Shown piece after piece: positions 5,606 to 6,590 of a DNA stretch of 6,590 nucleotides; position 1 is the stretch's first letter, and every line of letters starts with the position of its first letter. Below the pieces are notes generated by a model. That model searched no databases. It saw nothing but the letters and a program-made list of their open reading frames with translations, and had not been told where the DNA came from. The stretch is from NCBI GenBank assembly GCA_030432795.1, contig JAUILW010000184.1, positions 1-6,590 on the forward strand, written 5' to 3'. A program made the translations under genes and the position numbers. The stretch comes from Gammaproteobacteria bacterium. GTDB lineage: Bacteria; Pseudomonadota; Gammaproteobacteria; Pseudomonadales; Azotimanducaceae.

Positions 5606-6590
5606 CTTCGCTGCTGGCGCATGTCGTCAAGAAGATCGCGCACGGCGGATGTCCATGCGTGCACGCAACGCAGATCGGTGACCACCTCGTCGTGCGAACC
5701 GTCCCCCAGGTAGACCCGGCTCGGCTGCGTTGTGAACAGCCGGGCGAGATCGGCAGCGGACGCATCCAGCCAGTGATCCATGCCGACGATTGTCACGCCC
5801 TCTGCGCTCATGGCGACGTGGCGGTGAGCGGCGATGTTCTTGCGCAGGGTGGCTTCGATGCGATACCACAGCGCATCGTCATCCGACTGCGGGTCTGGCA
5901 GCACTTGCCGGTGTCGCAGGCGGGACAGGAGGCGGCGCATCCTGATCCTGAGGCTCAGGGGTTTTCTTCGTCCAGGCAGCGATGGCTCCAGCAGCACGGC
6001 GTGCACCGGGCTACGCCCGACCAGGCGTCGTTTTATCTCCATGCCCAGCAGACCGCTGTAGCTGTATCCCAGCAGAACTGTGGGTTCGTCGCCCGGCAGC
6101 GCATCGATTGCCCTGGCGTATTGTGTTGCGACGTGTGCGATACCGCGTTTATGGAACCGCACCGGATCGATACCGCCGCTGCTCAGTTGCGCGATACCGA
6201 TGCTGCTAGGCAGAGACTCCACCAGTTCCTTGACTTGGCTGCCGATACACACCACCCGACCCACGCCGGTGCTGCTGCGCAACGTGCTGATGAAGCCCTG
6301 GTCGGATATCGGAGCTGGCTCGATGAGCAAACTGGACAGGCCGGCGATGGTGGGCGATGCGAACATCGCGGCGAGGGGCAGGTCGCAGGCAAAAGTCTCG
6401 TCGATTCGCGCTTTCAATCGCACGAGCAGAAGCGAGTGCCCACCAAGCAGGAAGAAGTTGTCCTCGACAGCGATGTCCTGGATGCCAAGCAGCTCGCTCC
6501 AGAGCATGGCCAGTGTTCGCTCGGTAGGTGTTTGTCGCATGGCGGGCGAGCGTTGTGGTACGTCGGCTGCGCTGGTCGGCGTCAACTCGA
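5602..6590 (-). CDS. C-terminal carrier (PCP) and thioesterase domains of a probable non-ribosomal peptide synthetase, 5' end beyond the window
   Basis: The frame is open to the right edge; residues are numbered from the TTG at 6585. A carrier domain spans about 21-88, with DNFFLLGGHS (42-51) whose Ser51 is the phosphopantetheine site. A thioesterase-like alpha/beta-hydrolase domain follows (about 108-325) and would release the finished chain by hydrolysis or cyclisation. Its nucleophile elbow is GYSYSG (173-178) with Ser175, preceded by YARAID and followed by MEIKRRL, as in NRPS thioesterases. Probable partners are Glu200 (VLLEPSLPG), where Asp is usual, and His298 (GDGSHDEVV). Residues 206-226 hold nine Arg and one Lys. 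Residues 1-20 look like the linker after an adenylation domain, but no adenylation motif is in view. A freestanding carrier-thioesterase protein starting at ATG 6540 remains possible. The stop overlaps the start of the phosphopantetheinyl transferase in ATGA, tying the two together in one operon. Confidence 0.88.
   Translation of the reverse strand, partial: ELTPTSAADVPQRSPAMRQTPTERTLAMLWSELLGIQDIAVEDNFFLLGGHSLLLVRLKARIDETFACDLPLAAMFASPTIAGLSSLLIEPAPISDQGFISTLRSSTGVGRVVCIGSQVKELVESLPSSIGIAQLSSGGIDPVRFHKRGIAHVATQYARAIDALPGDEPTVLLGYSYSGLLGMEIKRRLVGRSPVHAVLLEPSLPGRRKPLSLRIRMRRLLSRLRHRQVLPDPQSDDDALWYRIEATLRKNIAAHRHVAMSAEGVTIVGMDHWLDASAADLARLFTTQPSRVYLGDGSHDEVVTDLRCVHAWTSAVRDLLDDMRQQRR

Overview
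The window is GC-rich, densely coded proteobacterial DNA. The MscS is close to the E. coli type and the phosphopantetheinyl transferase is EntD/Sfp-like, which suggests a gammaproteobacterium, but this is inference from protein style and no marker gene is present. There are six protein genes on both strands. I see no tRNA, rRNA, CRISPR array, insertion sequence or phage gene.

Left block (1 to 3915, minus strand): a type I Baeyer-Villiger monooxygenase of 615 residues, then an acyltransferase-3 membrane protein, then a crotonase-family protein that runs off the left edge. Gaps between them are 93 and 58 bases. The acyltransferase gene is split by one extra base in a run of seven A's (T's in the coding strand), which separates its R-X10-H motif from the rest of the membrane domain. 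A ketone-oxidising flavoenzyme beside a CoA-thioester enzyme suggests breakdown or tailoring of a ketone or lipid substrate. The substrate cannot be read from the sequence, and it is unclear whether the acyltransferase belongs to the same pathway.

Middle (4001 to 4864, plus strand): a complete small mechanosensitive channel, mscS, divergent from the monooxygenase across an 85-base gap. It is a housekeeping osmotic safety valve and probably unrelated to its neighbours.

Right block (4925 to 6590, minus strand): the C-terminal end of a probable non-ribosomal peptide synthetase, with a carrier domain followed by a thioesterase-like domain. Its stop codon overlaps the start of a 4'-phosphopantetheinyl transferase in ATGA. 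The transferase would arm the serine of the carrier domain, so the pair looks like a self-contained end of a secondary-metabolite operon whose main part lies beyond the right edge. The thioesterase is unusual: the residue after its nucleophile elbow is Ser instead of Gly, the probable triad acid is Glu instead of Asp, and it has a very arginine-rich segment where a lid is expected.

No wholly new system is evident. The points most worth a second look are the homopolymer frameshift, the odd thioesterase, and the altered active-site residues of the crotonase and the monooxygenase.
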